Shown here piece after piece: positions 47,010 through 58,000 of a DNA stretch of 64,000 bases. The notes beneath the pieces are model-generated. The model did not search any database. It was not told the origin of the DNA and saw only the letters and a list, made by a program, of their open reading frames with translations. Position numbers and translations under genes: made by a program. Source of the stretch: Muricea muricata (taxonomy: Eukaryota > Cnidaria > Anthozoa > Malacalcyonacea > Plexauridae); assembly GCA_963855995.1 (NCBI GenBank), contig OY979716.1, positions 89,677,042 to 89,741,041 of the forward strand, given 5' to 3'. Numbering within the stretch: position 1 is the stretch's first letter; the number at the start of each line of letters is the position of its first letter.

Positions 47010-50000
47010 CTGCCTCGTACTCAAGCGCTTGTTATTGAGGCGGGCGAATCAAGCTCAAGAGAGAAAATCGGAAAAAAGGATATTGAGGAACAACAGGCAG
47101 ATGTTGCACACCGTCATGCCGCTCCGAGCGACCTCAAATTTGAAAACCGTAGACAGTCAGTTGCATCATTGATCTCGTTCGAGGGTTACAAGCGTCCGAC
47201 AAAACTTAGATTTTTCGTTTAAAATTATAAATAATCGAATCCTTGACCCTAACTCAAAATTTAACTATAACCCTAACCCTAAACCAAATCGCATAAAAGT
47301 AAAACAAGTTAGGGAAAAGGTTTGGCGAAATTTAAAAAAATAAATAATCCAAGGTCGGTGTTTGAACCCCAGCCTGTTTTGCAAAAAAAGCGCAAGCCGA
47401 GCCAAACCGAAAGAGTTTGCTGGAAACCGTCAAAATAATTTCTGTTTATAGCAAAACTTTAGATATTTGTTAAATAAAAACTGTGTCGGCAGATGTTCGT
47501 CTTATACAAGATAAATTTCTGTCTCGTGTCGAGCATAGAAACCGTAGTTGCCTTTAAACAATTCTGACTGAGGTCGTTGATATACACCAAAAATATTTAA
47601 GCACCTAGCCCCGAGGAACACGTACACACTGTATTGCTGTTTCATCTGATACTGTATTATTTATTCGGCAAATTTATTTCCTTTCATATAAATATGATTG
47701 AAACCATTGCAGTACCTTGGACCCCTCAAAGTTCAAGTTTATATAAGAGAGCATATTATGATCGACTGTGCCAATTGCTTTCCTAAGATCTAGAAAATCG
47801 GCACCATTAATCAAAACTTTATCAGTATTGCTTTGCTACTTATTTGTTAGGTGCATAACTTAGTTTCCGTTCAATGATTAGAGCGAAAACAAGACAGATT
47901 TTTGGCAAGTACTTCGTTCTCATTCAGAAAAGTGGTAGTTGATTATAAATAAATTTTTTAAGTATTTCAGCCACATTTGATATAACAAAAATAAGTCCAT
48001 AATTACCACATTTTGTTTTATTAGAAGATTTTAAATTGGCATATATTCCATTAAATTTTAGTCTTCTGGAAAATTATGTAATAGTGTACAGACTCTAAGA
48101 TATTAGCTCCGGCTTCTTGTAGCCGCCTTGAAATTTTGGCGAGGCCTGCTGATCTGTTTGCATTCTTGCTTTCATGCAAGAAACTGCATATGATATATCT
48201 ATATCTCAATTTTTATTATTTCAGAGCAGATCGATTATATACCAGAGCTTTCCACAAATATTAGTTAGAAATAAAAGGTCATACATACAATTCTCGTTTG
48301 TCTTGAAGTTTTCACGTAAAAGAACGATTTCGATATCTATATGTATTGTGAATCCATCCTTAATCTTTTGAATTCCTTAATGCCTTTATCACACTGCCTC
48401 GTACTCAAGCGCTTGTCATTGAGGCGGGCAAATGAAGGGAAAAATGGATTTTGAGGAACACCTGGCAGATGTTGCATACCGTCATGCCGCTCCGAGCGAC
48501 CGCAAATTTGAAAACCGTAGAAAGTCAGTCGCATCATTGATCTCGTTTCTGGGTTCCAAGCGTCTGACTAAACTTAGATTTTGCGTTGAAAATTGTAAAT
48601 AATCGGTTCCTTCACCCAAACTATAACCATGCCCATACGCTAAAAAAAATCGTATGAAAGCGAAACAAGTTACGAAAAAAGGTTTGGTGAAATTTGAACT
48701 AAATAAATAATCAGAGGTCAGTGTTCGAACCCCTGTAGGTTTTGCAAGAGAACGCAAGCCTAGCCAACCGAGCTAACAAAGAGTTTACTGGAAACCGTCA
48801 AAACAGTTTTTGTTTAAATTAAAACTTTAGATGTTTGTTAATTAAAAACTCTATGACAGCAGATGCTCGTCTTATATGCAAGATTAAGTTGTGTCTTGTA
48901 TCGAGCATAGAAACCGTAGTTGCCTGTAAACAATGCTGAAGTTCGTTGATATATACTAGAAATAGTAAAGAGCATATTATGATCGACTGTGCATATTGCT
49001 TTCCTAAGATCTATAGAAAAACGGCACCATTAATCAAAATTTTATCAGTATTGCTGTGGTACTTATTTGTTAGGTGCATAACTTAGTTTCAGTTGAATGA
49101 TTAGAGCGAAAACAAGACAGATTTTTGGCAAGTACTTCGTTCTCATTCAGAAAAGTGGTAGTTGATTATAAATAGATTTTTCAAGTATTCTAGCTACATT
49201 CGAAATAAAAAAAATGAGTCCATAATTACCAAGTTTTGTTTTCTTAGAAGATTTTAAATTGGCATATATTCCAGCAAAATTCAGCCATTTGGAAAATTAT
49301 GTAATAGCGCACAGACTTTAAGATATTAGCTCCGGCTTCTTGTAGGCTCCTTGAAATTTTGGCGATGCCTGCTGATCTGTTTGCTTTCTTGCTTTCATGC
49401 TTTCATGTAAGAAACTGCATATGATATATCTATATCTCAATTTTTTTTATTCCTGAGCAGATTGATTATATATCAGAGCTTTCCACAAATATTAGATAGA
49501 AATAAAAGGTCATACATACAATTTTCGTTTGCCTTGAAATTTTCGCGTAAAGGAACGATTTCGATATCGATATGTATTGTGAATCCATCCATGATCTTTT
49601 GAATTCCTTAATGCCTGTATCGCACTGCCTTGTTCTCCAACGCTTGTTAATGAGGCGGGCGAATTAAGCTCAAGAGGAAAAACGGGAAAAATGGATTTTG
49701 AGGAACACCTGGCAGATGTTGCATACCGTCATGCCGCTACGAGGGGAGTATCTAATTGGAGCGGGTAGCGGGTCGCGGGTAAGTGGAGCGGGTAAGGGTA
49801 AATGGAGCAGGTAAATGGAGCGGGTAATTTTTCCGGGAATCAATCGCCGGTAATCATTCCCTGGAAGTTAAGGAAATTTTGCGTATCGAAGTGGAGATTG
49901 GAAAAAATGGCGACCATTTTGGTGATTTACGTTTCGAAACTCTTGGGAAATAAACTGTATTTACCGAGCAGGTATGAAAATAATCAAAAAGAATTTGTAT

Positions 50001-50420
50001 GATTTACAATATATTTTAGCTATTTTGACTTTTGTTCTTGCAATGTTAACGCAACACTAAAATTTAACACACTTTAGAATATGAATATTTATATACACTT
50101 TAGAATATCAATAAATCGAAGTGATCAAAGAGATCAAAGGCCCCAGTTACACGATAGCGGATTACTATCGCAGTATTATCACTGGTTGCAAAATGAATGT
50201 TACATAATTATTTACATAATGTTTTCAGCACAATAGTGGGGAAGTTCTGCAAAATATTAAAAGTATGCACTGTATAGGAATTGCCAAGTACTGTTTATTG
50301 TAGCATGCAGTTTACTTTAGGTTTGAATACTGCAATTTATTCAATTTTTCAACACATATTAATGTAAAAACTTAATTTATATTACTTGGTTTACAGAGTA
50401 TGTGAAAATACAGTTCCTGG

Positions 50421-50483
50421 ACACAGTATAGAAAATAGACAGTAAGGCCACTCAGCAGTGCGACATAACTCCCTATACTGTGT
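50421..50483. mobile_element. 63-bp palindromic-ended miniature insertion
   Basis: ACACAGTATAG at the left and CTATACTGTGT at the right are perfect inverted repeats. CCTGG flanks both sides (50416-50420 and 50484-50488). The core 'gacagtaaggccactcagcagtg' also occurs at 32867-32880. It is nested in the foldback element. Confidence 0.55.
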
Positions 50484-50985
50484 CCTGGAGCACATGCACA
50501 AGATTGACTCATTTATACAACAATTACTAATTTGCCCTGTCAAGCTGTGTATTTTCTACTGACTGTTCTGATACCCCCATTAAGTGGTAATGCCCCTCAA
50601 TGTGCCATATAGTTTATTTGCCTAATGCCAGAATATTTTACTGGCCAAGGGAAGAGCTCTGTCACTTGATGCATTAGACCAGAAGCATTGTTAGTTAACC
50701 GAGTATTAATTACACGATTAGGCTTCCTGATTGATGAGTAAAATTGATTGCAGTTACATGTCAAGTAAAAAATAAGTAGGGTGTAATGGGTTGAGTGGCA
50801 GAGCTCTTCCACTAATAAGTGAATTTCTTAGCCATTTGGTGAATAAAAGTAGGGCACACCGGAAGCATTGCTGCTTGACGAACATATATTGCACTGGCTT
50901 ACCTACAAATATCATTAGTCAAACACTAAAACCCCCACACTTTCCCTTTTGTACTTTGTTATCATTTACAGTATTTTGTTCTATG

Positions 50986-51334
50986 CACAGGATGAAAAAT
51001 CATGTTTGCACTCACATTCGCACCCGGTGCCAAAATGCAAATGCCGTGAATGCATCACATTTGCTATAGTGCAAATTCATGTGCAAATGTTTCAAGCAAT
51101 GCCTTTTAAAAGATATCCGCTGACTAATCCGTGGATATTTCACTACACTTGATGCAATTTTGCCTTTCAATCGTGGCATCACAAAAATGATTTTTAAATA
51201 CAGAATATGTGTGTTTTAAGTTGTCGATCACATTTGCACATTGATTTGCACTATAGCAAATGTGTTGCATTCACGGCATTTGCATTTTGGCACCGGGTGC
51301 GAATGTGTGTGCAAATCTGATTTTTCATCCTGTG
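50986..51334. repeat. nested foldback with ~100-bp arms
   Basis: The sequence starting CACAGGATGAAAAATCA at 50986 recurs inverted, ending at 51334. The arms share CGCACCCGGTGCCAAAATG and GTTTGCACTC/ATTTGCACAC variants over about 100 bp. The loop is about 150 bp. This is an old insertion inside the larger foldback element. Confidence 0.7.
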
Positions 51335-53599
51335 ATATCTCTGTAGTGATTCTTTGATTTTATATGATAAATTGCAATACTTGTGACAAAGAACACCTTC
51401 TCTTTGAGATTCACTGCATGCAAGCACACAAAAGTAACAAAATTTAACTTTTATTACTGTATTTTTCAATAATTTTGTAACTGCTACAGTAATACAGTAA
51501 TTGACAACAAATTACAATTTAGCAGAAATGTGCAGGTTTTAGTGTTTTGACTGTAAGATGGGATCATCTTAATTTATTTAGTTAGGAAATCCACCATCTC
51601 TGGCAAGGTGGTACTGTAAAGACAAATTGCTAGGGGTAAAATATGGTATTTCAGTATTTGTAAGTTGGCAAAGTCAAAAAGTGTCGTTTAATACTAGACC
51701 TGTCATTTTTGCAGTTTGTCATTTTTGCAACCTATTTAACGATAGTGACGATACCGTATTCATAGTCCAGTATTTGTATAATTCTGTAAGTGACAAATCT
51801 ATCCTGAAATAGCAAAATTTGATGTCACTGCGATAGTAATCCGCTATCGTGTAACTGGGGCCTTTGATCTCTTTGATCACTTCGATTTATTGATATTCTA
51901 AAGTGTATATAAATATTCATATTCTAAAGTGTGTTAAATTTTAGTGTTGCGTTAACATTGCAAGAACAAAAGTCAAAATAGCTAAAATATATTGTAAATC
52001 ATACAAATTCTTTTTGATTATTTTCATACCTGCTCGGTAAATACAGTTTATTTCCCAAGAGTTTCGAAACGTAAATCACCAAAATGGTCGCCATTTTTTT
52101 CCAATCTCCACTTCGATACGCAAAATTTCCTTAACTTCCAGGGAATGATTACCGGCGATTGATTCCCGGAAAAATTACCCGCTCCATTTACCCGCTCCAT
52201 TTACCCTTACCCGCTCCACTTACCCGCAACCCGCTACCCGCTCCAATTAGATACTCCCCGCTACGAGCGACCGCAAATTTAAAAACCGTAGACAGTCAGT
52301 CGCATCATTGATCTCGTTTGAGGGTTACAAGCGTCTGACTAAACTTAGATTTTTCGTTTAAAATTATAAATAATCGAATCCTTGACCCTTACCCAAAAAT
52401 TTAACTATAACCCTAAACCAAATCGCATAAAAGTCAAACAAGTTAGGAAAAATGTTTGGCGAATTTTAAAAAATAAATAATCCAAGGTCGGTGTTTGAAC
52501 CCCTGCCTGTTTTGCAAAAATACGCAAGCCTAGCAACACGAAGAGTTTACTGGAAACCGTCAAAACAATTTTTGTTTATAGTAAAACTCTAGATATTTGT
52601 TAATTAAAAACTCTGTCGGCAGATGTTCGTCTTATGCAAGATAAATTTCTGTCTCGTGTCGAGCATAGAAACCGTAGTTGCCTTTAAACTGTTCTGAAGG
52701 TCGTTGATATATACCAGAAATAGTTAAGCACCTAGCCCCGAGAAACACCACACTGTATTGCTGTTGCATTTGATACTGTAATATTGATTCTTCAAATTTA
52801 TTTCCTTTCATATAAATATGATTGAAACCATTGCAGTACCTTGGACCCCTCAAAGTTCAAGTTTATATAAGAGAGTATATTATGATCGACTGTGCGAATT
52901 GCTTTCCTAAGATCTAGAAAAACGGCACCATTAATCAAAACTTTATCAGTATTGGTTAGCTACTTATTTGTTAGGTACATAACTTAGTTTCAGTTGAACG
53001 ATTCGAACGAAAGCAAGACAGATTTTTGGCAAGTACTTCGTTCTCATTCAGAAAAGTGGTAGTTGATTATAAGTAAATTTTTGAAGTATTTTAGCTACAT
53101 TTGATATAACAAAAATACGTCCCTAATTACCACATTTTGTTTTATAAGAAGATTTTTAATTTGGCATATACTCCAACAAATTTCAGTCTTCTGGAAAATT
53201 ATGTAATAGTGTACAGGCGCTAAGATATTAGCTCCGGCTTCTTGTAGCCATCTTGAAATTTCGAGGATGCCTGCTGATCTGCTTGCTTTCATGGAAGAAA
53301 CTGCATATGATAAATCAATATCTCTATTTTTATTATTTCAGAGCTAGCAGATTATATACCAGAGCTTTCCACAAATATTAGATAAAAGGTCATAGATACA
53401 ATTTTCGTTTGTCTTGAAATTTTCACGTAAAGAAACGATTTTGATATCTATATTTATTGTGGATATCCATTCATTGACCCGTGGTCAGAGAACTTGGATA
53501 AGGAAATTCATATTACTCAGTCGACGTTTCGCCAGAAATCGACGTTGGGCGACGTTAATGACTGGTTTAAAGATGGATTGCCGACTGATGGACAAGTGG

Positions 53600-55123
53600 T
53601 AACTAATAACATGGAGGAGATAGCCACGAAAAAACCCGCTTTGCTAACCGCTTTGCAAAGCAAATTTCCGAGGTCCAAATTCAAGCTAAGATTGGTGATG
53701 CGGTTCCTAAATCGACAAAATATAATGAAAAATGGGGTTTTATTAACTTGTTCAGGAAATTGAGACAGCAAAGAAATGAGAACGTTTGTAATACTGGCGG
53801 TATTTGGCGGTATTACTGATGTAAATATTCTGCACAATGAAACGATAAACGTACTGTTTTATTTGACTATTCGACTACTAGTTTTATTTGATCATGTCGG
53901 ATGAAGAATTGAATCGCTCGATAGCATTGTTTGTTTGTGAAGTACGAAAAGCTAATGGAAGCAAATATCCGCCAAACACACTTCATGGTATGGTTGCCTC
54001 AATTCAGCATTATTTGAAAGGAAAGAAAAGGATTGTCAGACTATTCAACGATGGTAAATTTTCTTTTGTTAGAGATGCTTTAAATGCAATGATGAAGGAA
54101 AGTGCTTCCGATGGCCTTGAACTGACAAAGAAGCAAGGCGAGATTATCACTTTAGACGAAGAAGAGCAGCTCTGGAGTAAAGGGGTTCTCGGAGATTCGA
54201 ACCCTCAACAATTGCTTGACGCTATTGTTTATCTGTTTGAAATTCACTTTGCTTTAAGAGGTGTTAGTGAGCATCGAAGTCTGGGGTCAGAAAATTCGCA
54301 AATTGTTGAAAGGAAAGATGAACGAACTGGTTTAGGGTATATGGAATATCCTGAAGATGTACCTAAAACGAATGTTGGCGGACTAAATAAAAGACAGAAA
54401 GATCAAGGAAAGATCACACTTGCATATGAGAATATAGCAGACAAGAGACAATTCATTGTTCGTCTGTATGAAAATATAATAATTTATGGCATGTGTTTAC
54501 AGTCAAATAAAACAGTACGTTTATTGTTTGTACGTTTATTGGTTCCAGTTTGTACTTCTCTAGCCCGAACTTTGAACCTGGAGGGGCAAACGCATTTTAT
54601 CGAAGTGCTTTAAAATGCCCAAAATCAACGTGCTGGTATAGGAATGTGTCAGTTGGGCATAACAAACTAGCCTTAACGGTGAAACGATAGTTTGAAAAAG
54701 CTGGAATTTCTGGCTATCGGACAAATCATTCACTGCGAGCCACTGCTGCAACACGAATGTATGACATGGGAATTGATGAGCAGCTTATCTGCGAAAAAAC
54801 TGGTGAGCGAACTGAAGTGATTAAAACATAATTGTAATAGGAAAAAATTTGAAAAGTGACCGTGCATGAACTAACACAGTGATTATTTTAAATTTGAAGG
54901 TCACCGAAGCTCTGCTGTCAGAGTGTATAAACGAACTTTAACAGAGCAAAAAATGAGAGTCTCAAATATTCTGTGCGGCCTAAATGTACGAAAGAAAGCG
55001 AAAGAAGAAAGTTGCGAAGATGAGAAGTGGGCACAGGAGGAAACAATCGAGATAGACAGTGTTAACAAGAATCAAAATAGGAAGCAGGCTGGGGACTCCA
55101 CGACCATGCACGGAAGAGAATAA
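53600..55123 (+). pseudogene. DUF3504 / Crypton-type recombinase-like gene 1, broken
   Basis: Upstream exon: RFAKQISEVQIQAKIGDAVP and YNEKWGFINLFRKLRQQRNE (53655-53780). The main exon from about 53870 has MSDEELNRSIALFVCEVRKA, SKYPPNTLHGMVASIQHYLK, then FALRGVSEHRSL with the first catalytic Arg of tyrosine recombinases. After a frameshift near 54590 comes GHNKLALTVKR and a TAG (54688-54690), then YRTNHSLRATAATRMYDMGI (H-xx-R) and EQLICEKTG. A GT-AG intron (54803-54899) joins in phase to HRSSAVRVYKRTLTEQK, where Y is the nucleophile position. The DUF3504 family includes KCTD1-, ZMYM- and KIAA1958-like proteins derived from Crypton elements. It is a pseudogene because of the frameshift and stop, although the whole R-H-R-Y set is still visible. 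Confidence 0.72.
54803..54899 (+). other. 97-bp intron of DUF3504 gene 1
   Basis: GTGAGC follows AAAACTG, and TTTGAAG precedes GTCACCG. Removing the intron restores a G-H-R-S motif expected at this point of the recombinase domain. Confidence 0.65.
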
Positions 55124-55986
55124 ATCCAGAAAGAGAATACAGATCAAGAAATTGAGGCAAAAGCTCCATGCCCAATTAACATAAGCTTTAATTTTGTTTT
55201 GAAGTAACTGAATACGAGCGTGTAAATATTTGTCGTGTTAAAATTTGTTGAGTGAAAATATGTGTGAATTTAAAATTCAAGACCTGGTACAAGTTTTGAA
55301 TTCAAAATTCAAGACTCTGACTGGGTCTTGAACTTTGAATTCAAAATCTCGAGTGAGTATTTTGTAAGCTTCGCTCTCCCCCGTAGAAATCAAAAACCGC
55401 CCCCAACTTTTAGAATCAGGTCTTTAGTGAAAATGAAAATCCGATTGAGAACAAAAGAAATGCGTGTGGTAATTTTGTAAAGGACATTCAATTACATGTG
55501 TTTTGCACCGGACATCCTTTTTTAACATCATCTTTTACGGATTTTTTTGTTCAAATAAACCAAGTTCAATTGCAGGGTTAATTTTTTATCACCTCCTGTT
55601 TGCAGGATGCCTGATGTCTGAAGGTGTAAAGCCCCAAATTCACGAGCAAATTTTATTCACAACAATGTAGCGAGTCTTATTTAATGCTCGCGTTCAAAAA
55701 GCCATTTGCTATATTTTATGAGCAAAATACATTTGCTGATAAACTAATCTTCCAACTTTTAGGGGGAAAAAAATTGCAAATTATCAATATTTGTTCGCAA
55801 TTAATACGTATTCACTACAAAGCCACTTCCTTTGCTTGGTTCCCCCATATTGCTGAGCGATTTACTTAATAAATTTAAATAAACTTCATATTTTTGTTTT
55901 CTTTTTTATAATAAAGTTTAAGGTATCTACTTAAGTTTAAAGCTACTTATCGTCATAATAGTTTCGACGGGGAATCCCTGATATTC
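55124..55986. other. intergenic DNA with one hairpin
   Basis: No recognisable gene apart from the hairpin at 55294-55346. The frame at 55684-55869 is probably chance. Confidence 0.4.
55294..55346. repeat. near-perfect hairpin, 22-bp arms
   Basis: Arm 55294-55315 (TTTTGAATTC...TTCAAGAC) pairs with 55325-55346 at 21 of 22 positions around a 9-base loop. A partial third copy lies just upstream (near 55267-55283). Confidence 0.6.
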
Positions 55987-56250
55987 TTACTCTTCATACT
56001 CTTCGTTCACCAAAAGAAGAACCAACTTGTGAACCGACCGAACGAGGTGCGATACAGGTGGCCATCTCTTCTTAATCTTGAAAACCAATTTGTCGTCTAA
56101 AGCGTAAAGTTCGACGAAACGTCCAAGTTTCCATTGGTTACGGCACAGTACCTCGTTACTAACAATAACTGCGTCTCCCCGTTAAAGATTCGTTTTTGAT
56201 CGTATCTGTAAAGACTGGAGAAACAATTCCAAAATTCGTTGGTCAGGTGC
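55987..56250 (-). pseudogene. second BEL/Pao relic: DUF5641 domain
   Basis: Minus strand: RGDAVIVSNEVLCRNQWKLG then RFVELYALDD, and near the end LVRSVHKLVLLLVNEE before a TAA. The order GD-VI, NQWKLGR-E and R-V-KL-LL matches the C-terminal DUF5641 domain of BEL/Pao pol, as at 15708-15983 but clearly a different lineage. An in-frame stop precedes RGD. No LTR or other pol part is visible nearby, so only this fragment remains. Confidence 0.55.
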
Positions 56251-56339
56251 TGGTCTCGTCGCCATCGTTTCCTTGACTACACGTCCGCTCGTTGAAATTT
56301 GCCAGGAGAAGAATTATGCCGGTTGAAGAAAAGTTTGAA

Positions 56340-57471
56340 ACGCTCGACAAACCTATTTAAGATTACATTCTTGAGCAGGAAAACAAAAATACCCGTGCAA
56401 AAACAAACAGAGATGTAAAGTTACTCATTGACTTTATGTGACAAAAAAGCGAGCTACGAAATCCAGAAGAATTGCCTGCTGAAGAATTAAATGGCTATCT
56501 CTCTGAATTCATCTACAGCGCAAAAAGAAAGGACGGTGGGGATTCCGAATCTTCTGCAGCCTTTGAGGCTTTATATTGAGCTATCATCGACATTTAAAGG
56601 ATCGTAAGCATTCCGCGAATATTATCGAAAACATTGATTCGAACAAACACAAACATCTCTGTAAGCACGATGCAAAAAATAAAAAAAGAAGCCAAGGGAA
56701 CAAACCAAATGCTGCTCAAGCCTTAACTGATCACGAGTTAAACATTCTGTACGAACAGAATCAGCTCGGAATTTCAAATGCCGAGGTGCTTCTGAACTCA
56801 CTATGGTACTTGTTTAACTCACTACACTTTAGTATGCGAGGCTGTGACGAGCACAGACAAATATGTTGAGGGAACATTCAGAGCATCAAACAAAAACGAG
56901 ACCAGGTACGAAATCTCGCAATATAAGATCAGCATGTAAAGCCAAAAGTATTCGCATTACTGTAAAGCTCACTCGACGGAGATCCAGTTGTAGTTTACAA
57001 AACGTATTGCGAGAAGAGACCAGAATCCATAAGTAAACCTGAAGCACCGTTCACCTTGGTATATCACATCAAAACCCCCATCATCGTGCAAAAGTTGTTT
57101 AAAGGCAGATAGTATATCCGAGTGAAACTCAATAGTTTCATGAAGAACATGCATGGCAACAAAAGCAGGTCTAGATTGTCAGCTACTTACTATTATCACT
57201 GTGCTCGCAAATGGTCCAAAAATTAAACGACAACAGCGTTCCTTCTACTCATATCATACGGCTATTGGGTCATAAAAACATTCAAAGTATTAACAACTAC
57301 AGTCACGTGAACAGCAGCAGTGGCTCTGCATCCTCGACTAAGCCTACAGTTCTTGAGTGTACGAGTCAAAATAAACGAGTCCTAGCTCAAGGTGAATATT
57401 TCAATATTAATATTGATACAGTTAACAAGTCTCCCAAAACAGTTTCGACAACAAAACAGCATTCGTTCTAG
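56340..57471 (+). pseudogene. DUF3504 / Crypton-type recombinase-like gene 2, broken
   Basis: Pieces in order: NTRAKTNRDVKLLIDFM then a TGA, LRNPEELPAEELNGYLSEFI and YSAKRKDGGDSESSA (to 56570). A frame change leads to YHRHLKDRKHSANI and RSQGNKPNAAQALTDHELNI, then NSLWYLFNSLHFSMRGCDEH (first Arg). After stops come DGDPVVVYKTYCEKRPESIS, KLNSFMKNMHGNKSR and HCARK (H-xx-R), and the open piece 57211-57471 with MVQKLNDNSVPSTHIIRLLG, then HKNIQSINNYSHV, where NNY holds the nucleophile tyrosine. The C-terminus is serine/threonine rich. It belongs to a different DUF3504 branch (QRICH1/ZMYM-like) from the copy at 53.6 kb. At least four breaks make it a pseudogene. Confidence 0.72.
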
Positions 57472-57997
57472 CGTATTAAAATACTTGACTCGTCGGACGA
57501 AGATAGTCCTCCTTTGTACTTAGTGGGAAGTGCTTATGTATCGTATTTACGCACTTTTTAATTTGTTTTCGCCAAACTCACTCGCTCGTTGCACCATAAT
57601 GGTGGCCCAAAAATGTATATAAGACTCATAAAGTTGGCAACTAAATTTCACGAACATATGACTTTTGTTCAACACAAAATACATCGCTAGTGGAATTAAA
57701 AAAAAAGGTAAAAAGCTATAACACATTACTATAAAACAAGAAAATCATTGCTTTTGCTTCGTGCCCCAACAGGCAATGCCACTATGAGCAGATCCATGAT
57801 TCAGTGTTTCAGTGCTCCGTGCATGGATAGCTCAATTGTTTTCGCATTTAGGACATGGGATGCATCTGAAACAGAATCTCACATCTAATCATATATTTAG
57901 TATGAAAGCACACTTGTAAAACATGAAGCACCAACAACAATGCAATACTTTGGTGAAAGTTAATCAAACCAGCATTCAGAGCTTCTACGTCGTTTTT
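57472..57997. other. intergenic DNA, no gene seen
   Basis: No recognisable frame or terminal repeats before the MITE at 58001. Confidence 0.4.
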
Positions 57998-58000
57998 TAA

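Larger units (their letters stand above)
49744..52258. mobile_element. Mutator-like foldback element, ~431-bp inverted arms
   Basis: The left arm 49744-50174 and right arm 51827-52258 are near-perfect inverted repeats starting GGGAGTATCTAATTGGAGC. CGCTACGAG at 49735-49743 is repeated at 52259-52267: a 9-bp target duplication, the length expected of Mutator-like elements. The insertion splits one array unit. GAGCGGGTA motifs are reiterated at both ends. No transposase frame is present, so it is nonautonomous. The interior contains two more nested inverted repeats. Confidence 0.88.
35075..53475. repeat. tandem array of a ~1.35-kb unit, about ten copies
   Basis: The landmark CTGCCTCGTACTCAAGCGC (with minor variants) recurs at 38859, 40198, 41551, 42904, 44278, 45631, 47010, 48394 and 49625, so the unit is 1339-1384 bp except the last, 1231 bp. 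A partial unit starts the array at about 35075 (resuming at 38101 after the 2.7-kb insertion), and a final one resumes after the 49744-52258 insertion and fades out at about 53475. Every unit carries, on the minus strand, a tRNA-SINE and a fossil reverse-transcriptase segment, and on the plus strand a polypyrimidine-CAG followed by a short open frame. Outer units are more diverged than inner ones, as expected of unequal exchange. Confidence 0.9.

Noticed and set aside
41498..47172. Repeated 71-codon frames starting MYCESIHNLLNSLMPLSHC in each array unit
   Set aside because: They recur because the unit is repeated, and they contradict the better-conserved neighbouring frame. No homology or expression signal.
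35075..53475. CRISPR-like or rDNA-like array
   Set aside because: The repeat unit is 1.35 kb with transposon content; there are no spacers and no rRNA sequence.
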